This document shows positions 10,140 through 21,255 of a stretch of DNA of 64,000 nt, piece by piece. Made by a program: the position numbers and the translations under genes. Origin of the DNA: Undaria pinnatifida (lineage: Eukaryota > Sar > Phaeophyceae > Laminariales > Alariaceae); assembly GCA_012845835.1 (NCBI GenBank), contig JABAKD010000107.1:165021-229020 (forward strand), read 5' to 3'. The notes under the pieces are model-generated. The model saw only the letters and a program-made list of their open reading frames with translations, did no database searches and was not told the DNA's origin. How positions within the stretch are numbered: the stretch's first letter is position 1; each line of letters starts with the position of its first letter.

Positions 10140-11255
10140 CATATATATACACCATCCATGACGTACTTTTCAATTCTTCCCCCCCCCCCCCCCCCCCCCC
10201 CCCCTCCAACGCCCCCTCTTTTCCAACCACCCGCACGATCGCCTAGACCTAGCACCACGCGTATAACAAGCTGCTACATATATTTGATCTCACAGCCGAA
10301 GTGTATTTGAATATTATTTGTGAACTAAACCTCCTGAAAATTCTCTCCACCCCCCCCCCCCCCTCTTGCTCTCCCTTACTCAAACGCCACACCAAATATC
10401 GAAATCCGCCAGATTAGTTAACACTTCACGCACAGGATATCACCTTATTATCTTTCGAGAGCCATCCATGCCGCTGTGTCCCCCCCCCCCCCCCCCGTCC
10501 CGAACGCCCCCTTCTTCCCCATAACCCGCACCATCGCCTAGGCCTAGCACCACACGTATAACAAACCCCTCACCTAAAGCCCTTCCTACCCCCCCGCCCC
10601 CCCCCCCCGCCCCCACCCCCCACCTCCCCCCCCCCCCCCCCCCCCCTAACCCATCCCAACCCCACCTCCTCGAACACTCCACCCTCTCTTTACTCACTGA
10701 TTGTACGACTTACCACATATTGAGCTGCCCCCCCCCCCCCCCCCCCCCCCCGCCCCCCCCCCCCCCCGCCCCAACCCCCTCCCCCCAATAGTAAACTGGT
10801 GCCAAAACCGTCTGATTTATCCCCTTGAAAAGATTTATAGCTTACATGCACAAATTGTCCCCCTTTCCTCCCCCTCCCTCCAAACCCGCTCGCTTTTGAT
10901 CAAAACCAGGCCCCCACGTCCTTCAAAACTCCGCCCCCCCCCCCCCTCACCGGTTATTCGACTTACAAGATTCACTTGATAAAAGGATACATTTCCCTTC
11001 ACAGCTGTCAGATTTTGTCCCCCTCAGAAACGGGTTTTATAGTTTCCGCGCACAGACTGACTAACATCACCCTGTTGACCCTGATAGCTACACTGTAGTA
11101 GTTGCAAGGGGAGTCGCCGACCTATATCCTTAATGAGGACACACAACTCGTAATACGCGCGATCGAAGTATCACACACAGCTTGCAAAGATGAGTTTCGA
11201 CGAAATCTTCGATCTCACAGCTGGAGTGTATTTTCATTTTTTATAATATATATCT
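10140..11255 (+). repeat. Family C repeat, long copy with many C-tracts
   Basis: Contains all modules: CGCCTAGACCTAGCACCACG twice, TTTGATCTCACAGCCGAAGT, poly(C) runs of 15-30 bp, CCGTCTGATTTATCCCCTTG, CAGATTTTGTCCCCCTCAG, and the outer end GGAGTGTATTTTCATTTTTT at the right. Bases 11256-11744 show no gene or recognisable element. Confidence 0.85.
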
Positions 11256-11744
11256 TATTATTATATTTAACTTTCTATATATCAACTTGTTAACAGCAGC
11301 AGCAGTATATGTAGCAGGCTATTATGGTGCCTTGTATGTCGCCAATACGTAATGTACATTTAGGAAGCACGGAGTAGACAGGCGTATTGATTGCAATGTC
11401 AGGTAGGAATAGAAACGCGGAAATCTACCCCTAGACTAGTCTTTTATGGTCCCTAACCGCGCCCCTAACCGCCTTTGGTCGAGGCCCCGGGCCCATCGCG
11501 GGCCCAAATGCCTGTCCCAACGGTACCCATCCCATCCGACCGCAAAATAATGGAGATATTGAGCACTCCGCTTTTAGGACTCTCGACTCTTCCGCGGCTT
11601 CCCTAAGCCCCTATGGCGGATTTGGACGCCCTTGGTGCTGCTGCTGAAGATACTTTTCCGATGCGCGTTATTCGCGCGCCGACTTGGAGAGGGAGCAACA
11701 CACAGAGCCTACGTGTTACGTCGCCACCCAATGTATTATTCTCT

Positions 11745-11918
11745 GCCGGCAATACGTCATTCGATCGAAAAACGACGAGCAGTGGGATTGCTGAACCCTA
11801 TGCGCGATAAAAAAATGAAGGCAAGCACCGGGGGGAAGAAGGGACGACACCTGTGACCACGGCTTGTGCAGAAGCTGGAAAGTAAAAGTGTGAGAAAGAA
11901 GAAAAAAAAAAAAAAAAT
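11745..11918 (+). mobile_element. tRNA-derived SINE, 5'-truncated copy
   Basis: Shares with the full copy at 30535-30845 the body GCAGTGGGATTGCTGAACCC, CTATGCGCGATAAAA, GGGGGGAAGAAGGGACGACA, CACGGCTTGTGCAGAAGCTG and ends in an A-rich tail (11895-11918). The pol III head is missing. Confidence 0.8.
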
Positions 11919-12368
11919 GGCCCTGGCCACCGACAGCTTATCGCGTTTTCCCCCGCGCTAGTACCCTTGCTTTTCAGATATTCAGAAGATTGCTGGCTAA
12001 GGCCGTCTTCATACTACCCACGAGCGCGTTCTCCTCCTCGTTCGCAATCCAACCCCGACCCCGTACTCCCCTACGACCGATGGGACGCGTGGCTTGTCTT
12101 TTAGGTGACAAGCCAGTTCGTATGTATGCGTGCCGTTACGCTTGGGCCCTTGGATCATGCAAGCCCGCCATTTGACGGCTCCCTGCCATCTGGGCACGAC
12201 ATGTATGTGCGCTTCGAAAGCTCGAACGGTTTTCTTGATGGAAACGAGTGAGCAATTGCACCCATTGGTGGCTGTGCCGCTGCCTGAAGCGCCAATCGCG
12301 GATGACACCGCGATTGGCCGTGCGGGTTGGCCTGTTGCCTCAATTTCCCTCCCTCCGGGACCGGGGAT

Positions 12369-12633
12369 GACACCTGCTACGATAGAGGTATACCTTTTTT
12401 TGTCTGAAATGGTTTCTAAATGACGGGGCTCCTTAATCCAAAATCGTCGGAAAAAAATAAATAATAGGCTATTTATTTTTGCGTGGTTCTCGTTGTGTAT
12501 CAATAGGCCAGGGGACTTTATATCCGGCAGCGGTTCTATTTTTCTCCAAATCAGTAGCTGGGAGAAGTCTTAAGCTGCCAAATTTAGGAAACCCAGGGAA
12601 AAAACGGCGCACTGCTCTCGCGTAGCATGTGCC
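12369..12633 (+). mobile_element. MITE-1 copy c (TSD GGAT)
   Basis: 265-bp element with ends GACACCTGCTACGATAGAGG and CTCGCGTAGCATGTGCC, flanked by GGAT at 12365-12368 and 12634-12637. Internal landmarks as in copy b. The sequence between it and the SINE (11919-12368) holds a possible exon-like stretch reading DGSLPSGHDMYVRFESSNG on the plus strand before a GTGAGC site, too short to call. Confidence 0.9.
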
Positions 12634-12639
12634 GGATTG

Positions 12640-14490
12640 CGGTCAGCGTGGAATGGTTTGAGCCGCTGCCGGTCGCGTCCCCGGGGAGCATGAAAAATTG
12701 TTTTTCTTCAAACCTTTTTAGCCACCGCGGACATGTTCGCTGTCACTGCAACAAACTTACAGCTGAGAGCACGGCCAACGCCGTTATCCTTCGCCTTTCG
12801 GAGTACCCCGCGTCGTATCCGTTCGGACAGCGGTCTCCAGGTCTGCTCTCTAAGCTCTCTCACGTCTTCTGCGAGCTCCTTGGCGTTTGACAAATCCCAT
12901 CAGCTCCTATCGCTGAGAGCTGTAATGGTGGTTTGGATCGTTTAAAGCACATCATGGCCCAAATTCTGGCTATGGTTGTCAACGAGCGCCAAGGCGAATG
13001 GGATGCGTAAACACCTCACGTGTAGCTCGCCTACCAATATCGCGCGCCACTGCTCTGGCCCCCAACTCGGTTCATATGCACACGCTGCGGCACCTGCCCT
13101 CTTACTAATTTCGATTGTGCCGGGGTCTCCGCCCCATCAGAGCCTAACCCGTGATTATCTCGCACATTGCGATCTAGCGTCGGGACGCCAACAGCGCGCC
13201 AGCAATAGAGTTGACAATACGCTTTATTTGACAGTTTCTCGTGTGGAACGGCGAAATTCAGCCTTTTCGGACGCTTTGCGTCAAGCCTCTCCAACTTCGT
13301 TGTGGGTAATTGGGCTTGGCTGTATAACTCTGCCTACACTATTCGTAAAGTGGAGAAGACCGGCACGGATACGAAGATGTGTAAGGCCAAAATTTCCCTC
13401 AATTGGACGAGCCCTTACAAGGTTTTTGGAGTTCGGCCCGTGCCCCTCTAGCGACACACCGGGCGGTTCCCCCCTCGAGGATAAACTCCCCCATTTGGAC
13501 CTCCCCTGGGATATGCCCGGCGCAGGTGCGCATCACCGCGTCTTCACCGAGCAACGCTGCAAACCCTGTGCCAACCACACGACCGCGCGGCATACCCTCA
13601 AGTATCTTCCGGGTGGGTTGACGCAATACGTGCAAAAAACCTTAACAAAACAATCCCCCCTTACAACGTCACTCACGACGACGTGTCAGCACCTCTCCAT
13701 CGGCTCGAGATGGAAAATGACCACCGGCCACCGATCGGTCTCCTGATCGGGGTAGGGTCATCGCGGTGATGTACGAGACGGGGCATTCCCACACTAGGGG
13801 TGCAGTAGAAAATCCCTCAGTTCCTAACATGAGGAGCTCAATATCTCACTCACTTCGCAACATGACCTCAAAGACATTGGTTCGCGCAGCCCGACCAAGC
13901 TTCTATGCCTTAGCCGTAAAAACAAATTAAACCGTATACTCTTTGACTAATCGGTAGTTCTCCACTTGACGCGCTCGACCGGCCAGAAACGATTTAACCC
14001 CAAAGGTGCAAACCCTACCATGGGATGACCCCTGAACTCCCTTGCTCATCTCATTGGAACGCGAAATGAACCTCTCCAGCTCTGACGGCAACAAACCTTG
14101 CTCTATTGGGCTGGCACTGCGAACCAGCACCCCCAAACGTACCGCGTACATGCGGTCAGATGTGCATCGGGGCTGCACAACGGGAACTTTCCCGTGCTAG
14201 CGGCGAGCGATTTTTGGCGCCCGGCTACGGCTGCGTACCCGCTCGCTAACTGATTACGCCGCTACAGCACTACGGCGTTCCCGAACGGAATCCATATTTG
14301 GTGTAAAGCCGACCATGACGTGTGGCGGTTAGGGAAAATCAGCACCCGTGCCACCACCGACGGAGAGCATTAGGTGCGTTCGTTTTCTGGACCACCCGGG
14401 ACCACCCAAGCTTCCTCTCTCCGGCTCGCTACGCGACTTCCACATGAGGAAATTCATAGTTCCTGGTGCCGTCAACCCTGTCGCGGATGC
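12640..14490 (+). pseudogene. Ty3/gypsy retrotransposon pol remnant: integrase C-terminus and tail
   Basis: Decayed C-terminal part of a Ty3/gypsy polyprotein spread over three frames. About 12730-13290 shows weak integrase-core-like sequence. From 13302 the GPY/F module is clear: GNWAWLYN, then NWTSPYKV at 13401-13424 (the GPY motif reads SPY). A frameshift near 13443 leads to SPLEDKLPHLDLPWDM and CKPCANHTTARHTLKYL. Another near 13650 leads to PYNVTHDDVSAPL. A MITE-2 copy (13785-14037) then interrupts the tail, which resumes with LLYWAGTANQHPQTYR and IGAAQRELSRASGERFLAP (14195-14223), fading out near 14490 after WRLGKISTRATTDGEH. Integrase inserts retrotransposon cDNA; the GPY/F module is known from Ty3 elements. 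Stops and frameshifts make this copy dead. LTRs were not found. Confidence 0.75.
13785..14037 (+). mobile_element. MITE-2 copy A, inserted in the gypsy remnant
   Basis: Left end CATTCCCACACTAGGGGTGC, right end CAAACCCTACCATGGGATGA. The interior matches other copies (AACATGAGGAGCTCAATATC, ACATGACCTCAAAGAC, GCGCAGCCCGACCAAGCTTC). Gypsy-like protein sequence stops at its left edge and resumes at its right edge. Confidence 0.8.
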
Positions 14491-15380
14491 AACGTAACGT
14501 AGATATACATCTAGGCGCGGACGTGGCTAGGTGACGTTCATTCGACCACCGCGCTCGAGTGTTCGAATCCCGGTTTCCTGGCGTCGGGTTTTGGGTTTTC
14601 TGGTCCTTCGAGGGATATTATTTTTCTGGGTTTTTACTTAGTTTTCATTGTGTCAGTGTCCCGTTACCTCTCCGCTCGGTTTCGACGTCACCCACGCAGG
14701 ATTACGTACGATATCCATTCCGCGCGTGAGCAGAGTTTCGCCCCGTAGCGTTCTGCTTCGCTATGCCGACCGCGCGGGCGGGTTGCTAGCGAGGTTTTCG
14801 ACTATCCCGCTTTCGGCCCCCCAGGGTGTCGCTTCTTTACAACTGTTTCTCGGAAGTTCCCATTTTATTTTGCTACGTTTGCTTCATTCCCATTCTCGGC
14901 GTTAATCCGGGGAGAGGATGGCAGCTCTCGCGTCTGTTCGTTCCGCCATTACCACCACGTCATTTCTGTAAGTCCGCTCTCGTCCTCCTCTGTCCGATTT
15001 TGGTTTTCGACTTAGCATGATTCCTGAGGCTTCGTAGCCCCGCATGGTAGAGTGTAGGGTAGATTTTGAAGAGCCGCACATCTTCGAGTCATGCTGTACC
15101 CCTTGAAACCGATGCTTCCCGAATCTTCATTGTTTCTGCATAATATACGTCTCACGAGGGTGGGCTGGTGTTACAGTATGGTATTACCCTGCGAGCCTAG
15201 CAAAGGTGTAGGAACCAGAGGTTGTGGATAGGGGATGAAAACGGTTTGACATCAACTTGAAGGCGTGCGCGCATAGGAAAACGGTGATATATGGTGAAGA
15301 GTTTGCACCATCCACGCTTAGCGCTCAGGTTCTGCCATGGCTGTACGAGAATGATAGAAAGGCACAAGCGAACATGGAAC
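14491..15380. other. No gene or repeat recognised
   Basis: Contains one short segment with pol III box-like matches (14526-14573, see rejected items). Otherwise nothing recognisable. Confidence 0.5.
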
Positions 15381-15399
15381 CTGATTTTGGTAGAGACAC

Positions 15400-16030
15400 C
15401 TGCAAGACGGTGTAGTCTGTGCCTGTATTAGTCCAGTCAGACAAAAGCAAGCATGATAAATGTCTAAGAAGTTAGTCTGGGAACGCATTATATCGTTCTG
15501 ATAATCACATTTATCTACAACTACTTGAAATGCGATCTCGACTGATCAATGAGAACATTAGTAGCACTGAGTCTGGTAACAGAGACTGACAATGGAATCT
15601 CAGTAAAACGAGCCTTAAATGAATGAGTCTGATGATTATCACAGAAATGAGACTGGGAACTGAACACGCGGCCAGAATATCAAGTACACATGATGGTCTG
15701 AGAGACTTGAACAAATTGTACACATAAATGAGACTGATATAGAATACTCACAGGTTAGACTGAGAATTGACACGGCCCACAGGAACGAGGCTGATAAAAC
15801 GTCTGAGGAATTGACTATTAATAGTCTGCGAATTATCTGAGAAATGAGACTGACAACTACATATATAAAGACTAGTAGTCTATTATCACAAATAAGTGAG
15901 ATGAGAAGCTGTCGGCTGGTTCGTGATACCGACAAACGAAACGAGTCCGAGACTTGGGACTGATGAAGAAGCTTAATAGCAGCAACGAGTGTGAGAACTG
16001 ATGAGTGAGACTGAATCCTATCATCTCAAT
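15400..16030. repeat. Degenerate satellite built on GAGACTG/GAACTGA motifs
   Basis: Variants of GAGACTGGGAACTGA, GAGACTGACAA, GAGTCTGATGATTATCACAG recur every 40-60 bp with heavy divergence. No fixed unit length can be read by eye. The following 16031-17573 holds no recognisable feature. Confidence 0.55.
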
Positions 16031-17573
16031 CTCTCACTATTTGGTAGTGCACTGATCACGTCTCGTTTTCGTGATATATACCTGGTAGACTAGACTATAT
16101 CGCAATATTTGTATTTCGTGCTGCCTTTATCCTGCATATCTATGTGTGGCATTGCCTTCTTTCTATCACTGCACCTCTTCGCATATTAAACAATTATCAG
16201 TCACTATATACAGCGTGGTATACTCTTGACCCTGCAAACTTGTGTGTAACACCGGGGGATTTTAGCCTACCCGAAGCATGGGTGCCGGCTCCAATCGGAG
16301 CCCTTGTGGTGTACCAATATTCTCCGTGCCGCATCCGTTTACTTTATATTTTCCCCATCTTCTCCTCCAGCACATCCCGTCCCTCCCTACTACCAGTTGC
16401 ATATCACAGCAGTCAGACTCCAACAGAAAGCAACCTTAACGAGCAGCTTACTTTTACTGCTGCAGTACTGCGGTACTAGTCTCTAGAACTCGTTTAAAAT
16501 TTAAAGCCCGCCGCATTTTTCGGCCCACGAAGTAGAAGCGGCTACCTCATCTTCATTTTGATGCACAGCCACCGAAACTCTACATATAGACTATACCTCG
16601 AACACTGGAGCCGATGGCTGCCACACTGCTGTGATAGTCAGGCATGCTGCTCCCACACACACTACTGAATGATGGGCAAGCGATGGTCGAGGCGGTCATC
16701 GTCTGCACTCCGGATATGGTTCGTGCCCCGTACCAAAATGCCGTGATATGTCATGGAAACCCCTCTCCAACGGTTTCTACGTCTTTTACGAGTATGTGAT
16801 ATCTTGTTCGTATCTGGTCCTGAATCAACGTTGAGTCACCCACATGTGCCGTGTTCTCGGGGGTGAGTCGATGTCCAGCTTGATAGCATCGATGAAACAC
16901 CTAACTCGTGGCACGTGTCGCAGTGGCGATGGCTCTTGACAGTGTTGAACAGGAGGCGCGGCGTGGAGGCGATGTGGAGGTGATGATGTCCAGTATCAAA
17001 ACCCGTACTCGTACTGATACCCGATGTATACACTACCCAAACTACTACTCTCATAGTAGTGTACGTACCCTTTGTTGAAGTAGCTACTGGTGTGTAGCTA
17101 TCGTGTGACAGGTATGACCTGTCGTACACAACAGCAGAACTGCCGTATGATCCATACTTTCATTATCCCTAACGACAAGATTCCACATCACGGGCAGATC
17201 GGATCATCCCTGTGCTGTGTTGTGCTGATACTATAGGTGTGTTCACAAATATTTGGTTTGAGCATTCCGAACACGACATAACTATATAGTCTAGTCTAGT
17301 CCAGTCTATAGCACTCCCAACTCGCGAACAGGACTCGTGACATCCCACGCGCTGCGCGCAAGTGTTACGGAAACGTGCGCGTGGGCACGAAAAAAGCTAT
17401 GGGTAGCTTGCACGTTTTCTTGCGTGCACGGCATTTGGTCTGTGCTGCTCGCTTCGAAAGTGGCGTGTTTCACTGTCGCGTTCTGCATACTACACGAACG
17501 AGTACGCCCCCGTGGTTCGAGACGGGAGCCTCGCTCTGTAGTACTCGATTATGTGTCTTCTCTCTAAAAAAAT

Positions 17574-18347
17574 CCGTAGTATCCCTTGAGAACGCCCCCC
17601 CCCCCGAAAAATCGGCCGGTGATACATGAAAACTTTGAGAACACAGAGAGCGAGCGTTTGTATTTTATAAAAATATTTCAAGGACGTCAGCCGTGAGTCC
17701 GACGAATTTCGGGTCAAAAACAGGTACTCATCTTTGCAAGCTGCGTTGTTGGTACTTGTAATATACTCCGGAGTACTATTTAACTCTGTGGTATTTTGTT
17801 TATTTTCTTTCGCCCCTCTACCTTTGACTTCGCCCCGGGGCGTTATTTTTTCGGCAATTTTTTGGCCACCCCCACGGGACATTAACAAAAATCCAAGGCA
17901 TTTATTCCGGCATCATTGTTGCTGTTGCTGTAGTTGTCGTTGATTGTCGTTGCTATTGCTGCACTGTTGTTGTTGTCTTATTCCTTCACATTAAAAACCT
18001 ACGCAACAATTAAAAATAGCGCACCACCACGGTACAAAATAGTCCTCCCGACAAACGAACGACTTGCAATGTCACACTGTGCCGGTGCGCAACGCCAACA
18101 AGGCGCATGGTAGTGCGCCCAACACCACGTATCAAGCGATACTCTAGCGAATCCTTACTTACTGATTACGTAAACCACGCCATCGATCTTAAATGTATAC
18201 CCACCTGGATTTTTAGCACCGGGGACGTGTATTTTGTTTTGTGGAAACATTCCCCCCCTACCTTTGAGCACGCTCCGGGGGGCGCATTAAAATGAAATAA
18301 AAATTATAGACGCCCCGTGAGGCGTTCTCAAGGGATATGATCTACGG
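17574..18347. mobile_element. 774-bp non-autonomous element with 23-27 bp TIRs
   Basis: Left end CCGTAGTATCCCTTGAGAAC and right end, inverted, the same with a small insertion (GGCGTTCTCAAGGGATAT...CTACGG at 18321-18347). Each end is followed inward by a related motif (CTACCTTTGACTTCGCCCCG at about 17818, CTACCTTTGAGCACGCTCCG at about 18258). Around 17720-17745 there is a short stretch like the family C end. No target duplication and no transposase frame seen. Confidence 0.6.
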
Positions 18348-19601
18348 TACTCCAAACTACCAGGCATGTTACCATTTTTAAATAAAGCTTTCGCCAGGAG
18401 GCTCACGATAGTATTATTAATAGTAGTACTGTAACCAGGGGAGCAAAAATATCAATCCAAGTTTTGATGCGCACTACAGCCTTACGTGCCCGTCCCTTGC
18501 ATACTTTCCGCAGGTCAAGGGCCGGAGAGACAGGATAGCCATCATTTTTCGCCAGGGATAATCGATGCACGCGTGCGCGCTACAAGCATGGTAAGGACAC
18601 AGCACCTGACGCAGGAAAAGCTATTAATAGCGTTCTAACGAGACACATGGCCTACGCTCAGCCCTGAAGAATAACGAGAAGCAAATGTTTGAGTGTCAAT
18701 GCACATGTACAGAGGGATACTCGATTTAAGGTCCCATTGGTACAGGCCAACGTTACCGCTCATATCCCGGTACCCCCTGTCCTCTCAGATTCGGTATCGT
18801 ATACATACCAGGTATATATTAGCTTTTAAGCGCGAAAGTGATGTAGTTTTTTGCATGGGCGTCACGAAGCGTGGCAAGCCGATTTTTGTCCGATCTTGAC
18901 TCCGTTTTCTCTTTACATGGACCCTCTTAAGTCGGGTGTCCCACTTTAATGTAAGAGACGTTCAGCGAAAAGTGACTATATGTAGCACTTGCCGATGCCT
19001 GGCAACATGAAATATGTAATCTGGATATTTCCGGCACGGGGGTCTGCAGACGGTTAGTGTTTAACAGGGTAGTCGGGGTTCGCCAATAAACATCGAATCC
19101 CGTGCTACTTTGTCGCTCTCGGTCGTCGTCCGTTCCAGAGTTTCGATCCGATCCACGGTATCCTGTCGCTCCACGGCAGGAAGCAGGCCACGACATGGAC
19201 TTGTCTCGTGTGCGGCACTAGCCTGCCACTGATCGAAGAGGTGTGTTTCTTTCCGCACTCCGCAACCATGCGAGTTGGAATTGCAAGGTGACTCCATGAA
19301 GGGGGGGCAAAAAGGCATATTTAAAACATGTGCACGACAAAGTAGCCTGGGCGCGATGTCATCGGTCAAATTGTACCAATGACGTGCCGAAGTAAAAACA
19401 GGCTTGTATCAACACCACTTATTTCATTTTTCAAACGTAACTGCGACGACATTGCCCCGTGTACGCCGGCCTTTACTCCACTGCTTCGCCTGCCTCTAGA
19501 TCGACTGCTACTGACTGACGCATGTTGATATTCTACAGGCGTGTTCAACCTGCAAGAGGGACCGTACACAACCTTGGCTGCTGGACATCAACGGCCGCGC
19601 C
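18348..19601. other. No gene or repeat recognised
   Basis: Mixed-composition sequence with only short frames on both strands. No element ends or splice-linked frames could be supported. Confidence 0.5.
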
Positions 19602-20554
19602 ATGATCCCAGGGTCGATCATCAGATGCGCTCGAGGCGTTGCGCAGTACGCCTCCTCGCCCCCCCCCGTGGACCCTGTAGATATTCTGACACCACCTCGA
19701 AGTAGAGGGAGGTCACCGTCGCCTGTGCCCGGCTCTCCTCGGGCATCACGCGCGACTTTAAGGTCGAGCTCGGCGTCGCCAACACGTCAAACCGTGCCTG
19801 GTGGTATCGTGCATCGCCGTAAGTCGCCCTCGCGCCGCTCGGGACAAGCTGGCAAGCCGAAAGTTTCGCCAACACCGAGCCCCGATCCACGGAAGAGTGC
19901 GGCGGCAGCGAAGCCAATCCCTTCGCCTAAGCGAGGCGCCCAGCTGGAGCTCGAGAACGGCGACACCCCTAGCTCTGCTGGCGATGGATCTCACAAAGCC
20001 AAGAAAAGCGGCACCCCCGTGGCGACCCCCGATACCCGGCGGGGTGGCGACAAGGTGAGTGGTCCCACACGGTAGGGGTTCAGCATATTCCAAGAAGTTT
20101 ATGAGCTCCTAACTTGAGGAGCTTGCTCAATATTCCGCCCGAAACGATGGCTTCGAAGGGCATTTCGATCGCGCAATTCGAGACCAATAGCTCCACGCCC
20201 TAGCCCAGAATCCAATAAGGGTCGTATCGCAAAAGTATCAGACCAACCGGGTCACTGGCTCACTTAAGAAGCTCAAACAGGGCCAGAAACGGTTTTGACG
20301 GGAACAAAGTGCGACCCCTACCGTGATATGACTCAGGTGCGAAGGCTAACCGCGTTTGAGGCGGCCGAAGCCGCGATTAAAGCTGAGTTCGAGGCCTTGC
20401 CCGGCGACTGCCTTGTCATGGTGGTGGCGGTAAATGGTCTCCGTCCGCAGCCGCCACATCTTTCTCGGAGCCTGGAGGGATATTGCATCGTGGTCAGTCC
20501 ATCTGGCTGTGTTTTATTTGACACCCGTACGCTACGGGAAAAGATGCATCTGTG
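19602..20554 (+). CDS. Gag-like or hypothetical protein, two exons, 3' end cut by a MITE
   Basis: Exon A (19602-20054, 151 codons) and exon B (20337-20554) join in phase 0 across an intron at 20055-20336 that is almost exactly one MITE-2. Exon A is Ser/Pro/Arg-rich (for example PPRSRGRSPSPVPGSPR near residue 31) and later Lys-rich, probably disordered. Exon B begins VRRLTAFEAAEAAIKAEFEA, a likely helix, then a more folded-looking segment with CLVMVVAVNGL and YCIVVSPSGCVLFD. At 20555 a MITE-1 begins and the frame stops within 30 bases, so the original C-terminus is lost. I do not recognise the family. A basic low-complexity N-terminus followed by a small domain, in a retrotransposon-rich stretch, would suit a gag protein, but a host gene is possible. 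The first ATG of the open frame is taken as start; an upstream exon cannot be excluded. Confidence 0.45.
20057..20334 (+). mobile_element. MITE-2 copy B, acting as an intron (introner-like; TSD AGGT)
   Basis: 278-bp element, left end GAGTGGTCCCACACGGTAGG and right end CCCCTACCGTGATATGACTC, flanked by AGGT at 20053-20056 and 20335-20338. The GT of the left duplication plus GAGT of the TIR forms the donor GTGAGT. ACTC of the right TIR plus AG of the right duplication forms the acceptor. Removal of 20055-20336 joins two open frames in phase and leaves one AGGT, the presumed empty site. Interior matches copies A, C and D (GAGGAGCT, CCGCCCGAAACGATGGCTTC, GGCCAGAAACGG). Confidence 0.8.
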
Positions 20555-20832
20555 GCGCGTAGGTGCACCACTTTTTTTCTAATACTACCTGTCAATTTGG
20601 GAGCGTAAGACCTTTCATCCCAAAACCTTATTTGGAGAAAAACAAAACTGCTACACCGGATGAAAAAAAATCCCAACATTGCCTGAGGTACACGACGACA
20701 AAATCATGCTAAAAAATACAAGTTTTTTTTTCAACGATTTTGGGTTATAAGGTGTGAGCCCGGTCATTCGAAAACCATAAATTTTTTGAGACCAAAAGTG
20801 TTACCTCTCTGTCGAGGCACACGCGCCCTTTT
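20555..20832 (-). mobile_element. MITE-1 copy d, reverse orientation, truncating the gag-like frame
   Basis: Ends GGCGCGTAGGTGCACC (the CTACGATAG core is deleted) and TACCTCTCTGTCGAGGCACA. Interior is the reverse of copy b: TTTGGGAGCGTAAGACC, CATCCCAAAACC, TTTTCAACGATTTTGGGTTA. Flanks CTGT and CTTT are an imperfect 4-bp duplication. Confidence 0.75.
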
Positions 20833-20913
20833 TTTATGTAAGACTCCTTGAGCATTTCAGGAGCAATATTTCTTTCTGAGGATGAAAAATACTTGATTGA
20901 ACTTAGTATAGGA

Positions 20914-21199
20914 GGCGTGCTACGATAGAGGTGTGCATCACTTTATTTTTTTAATACACTTCCCCTCAATTTTTGAGCTTAATACCTTCTCCCGAAAACT
21001 GAGTTTGGAGCAAAAATAAACTTGCTACATACCGGATGAAAAATCCCACGGCGGCCTGGGTACACTAACGTGGATCATGCAATAAATATGGCCAATTTTT
21101 CCGACGATAGTATTAGTAGGTTGAGGAGCCCGGTCATTCGGAAAATGGTCTTCGCCAAAAAACGGTATACCTCTAGAACTATATAATCGTAACACATGT
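20914..21199 (-). mobile_element. MITE-1 copy e, reverse orientation
   Basis: Left end GGCGTGCTACGATAGAGGTG, right end decayed (ACCTCTAGAAC...TCGTAACACATGTG). Interior contains TTTTTGAGCTTAATACC and GTCTTCGCCAAAAAACGG. 21100-21170 is closely similar to 62305-62385. Confidence 0.75.
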
Positions 21200-21255
21200 G
21201 TCAAAGTGCAATACCCGATGAACCAATTCCATATTAAAAATCAGACATAACTTCA

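Noticed and set aside
12976-13746. 256-codon frame as an intact gene
   Set aside because: Only its last third reads as gypsy pol; adjoining pol segments are in other frames, so it is part of a decayed element.
14526-14573. tRNA-like A and B boxes on the plus strand (TGGCTAGGTGAC, TGTTCGAATCCC)
   Set aside because: Spacing is right but no cloverleaf can be drawn; not called as a tRNA gene.
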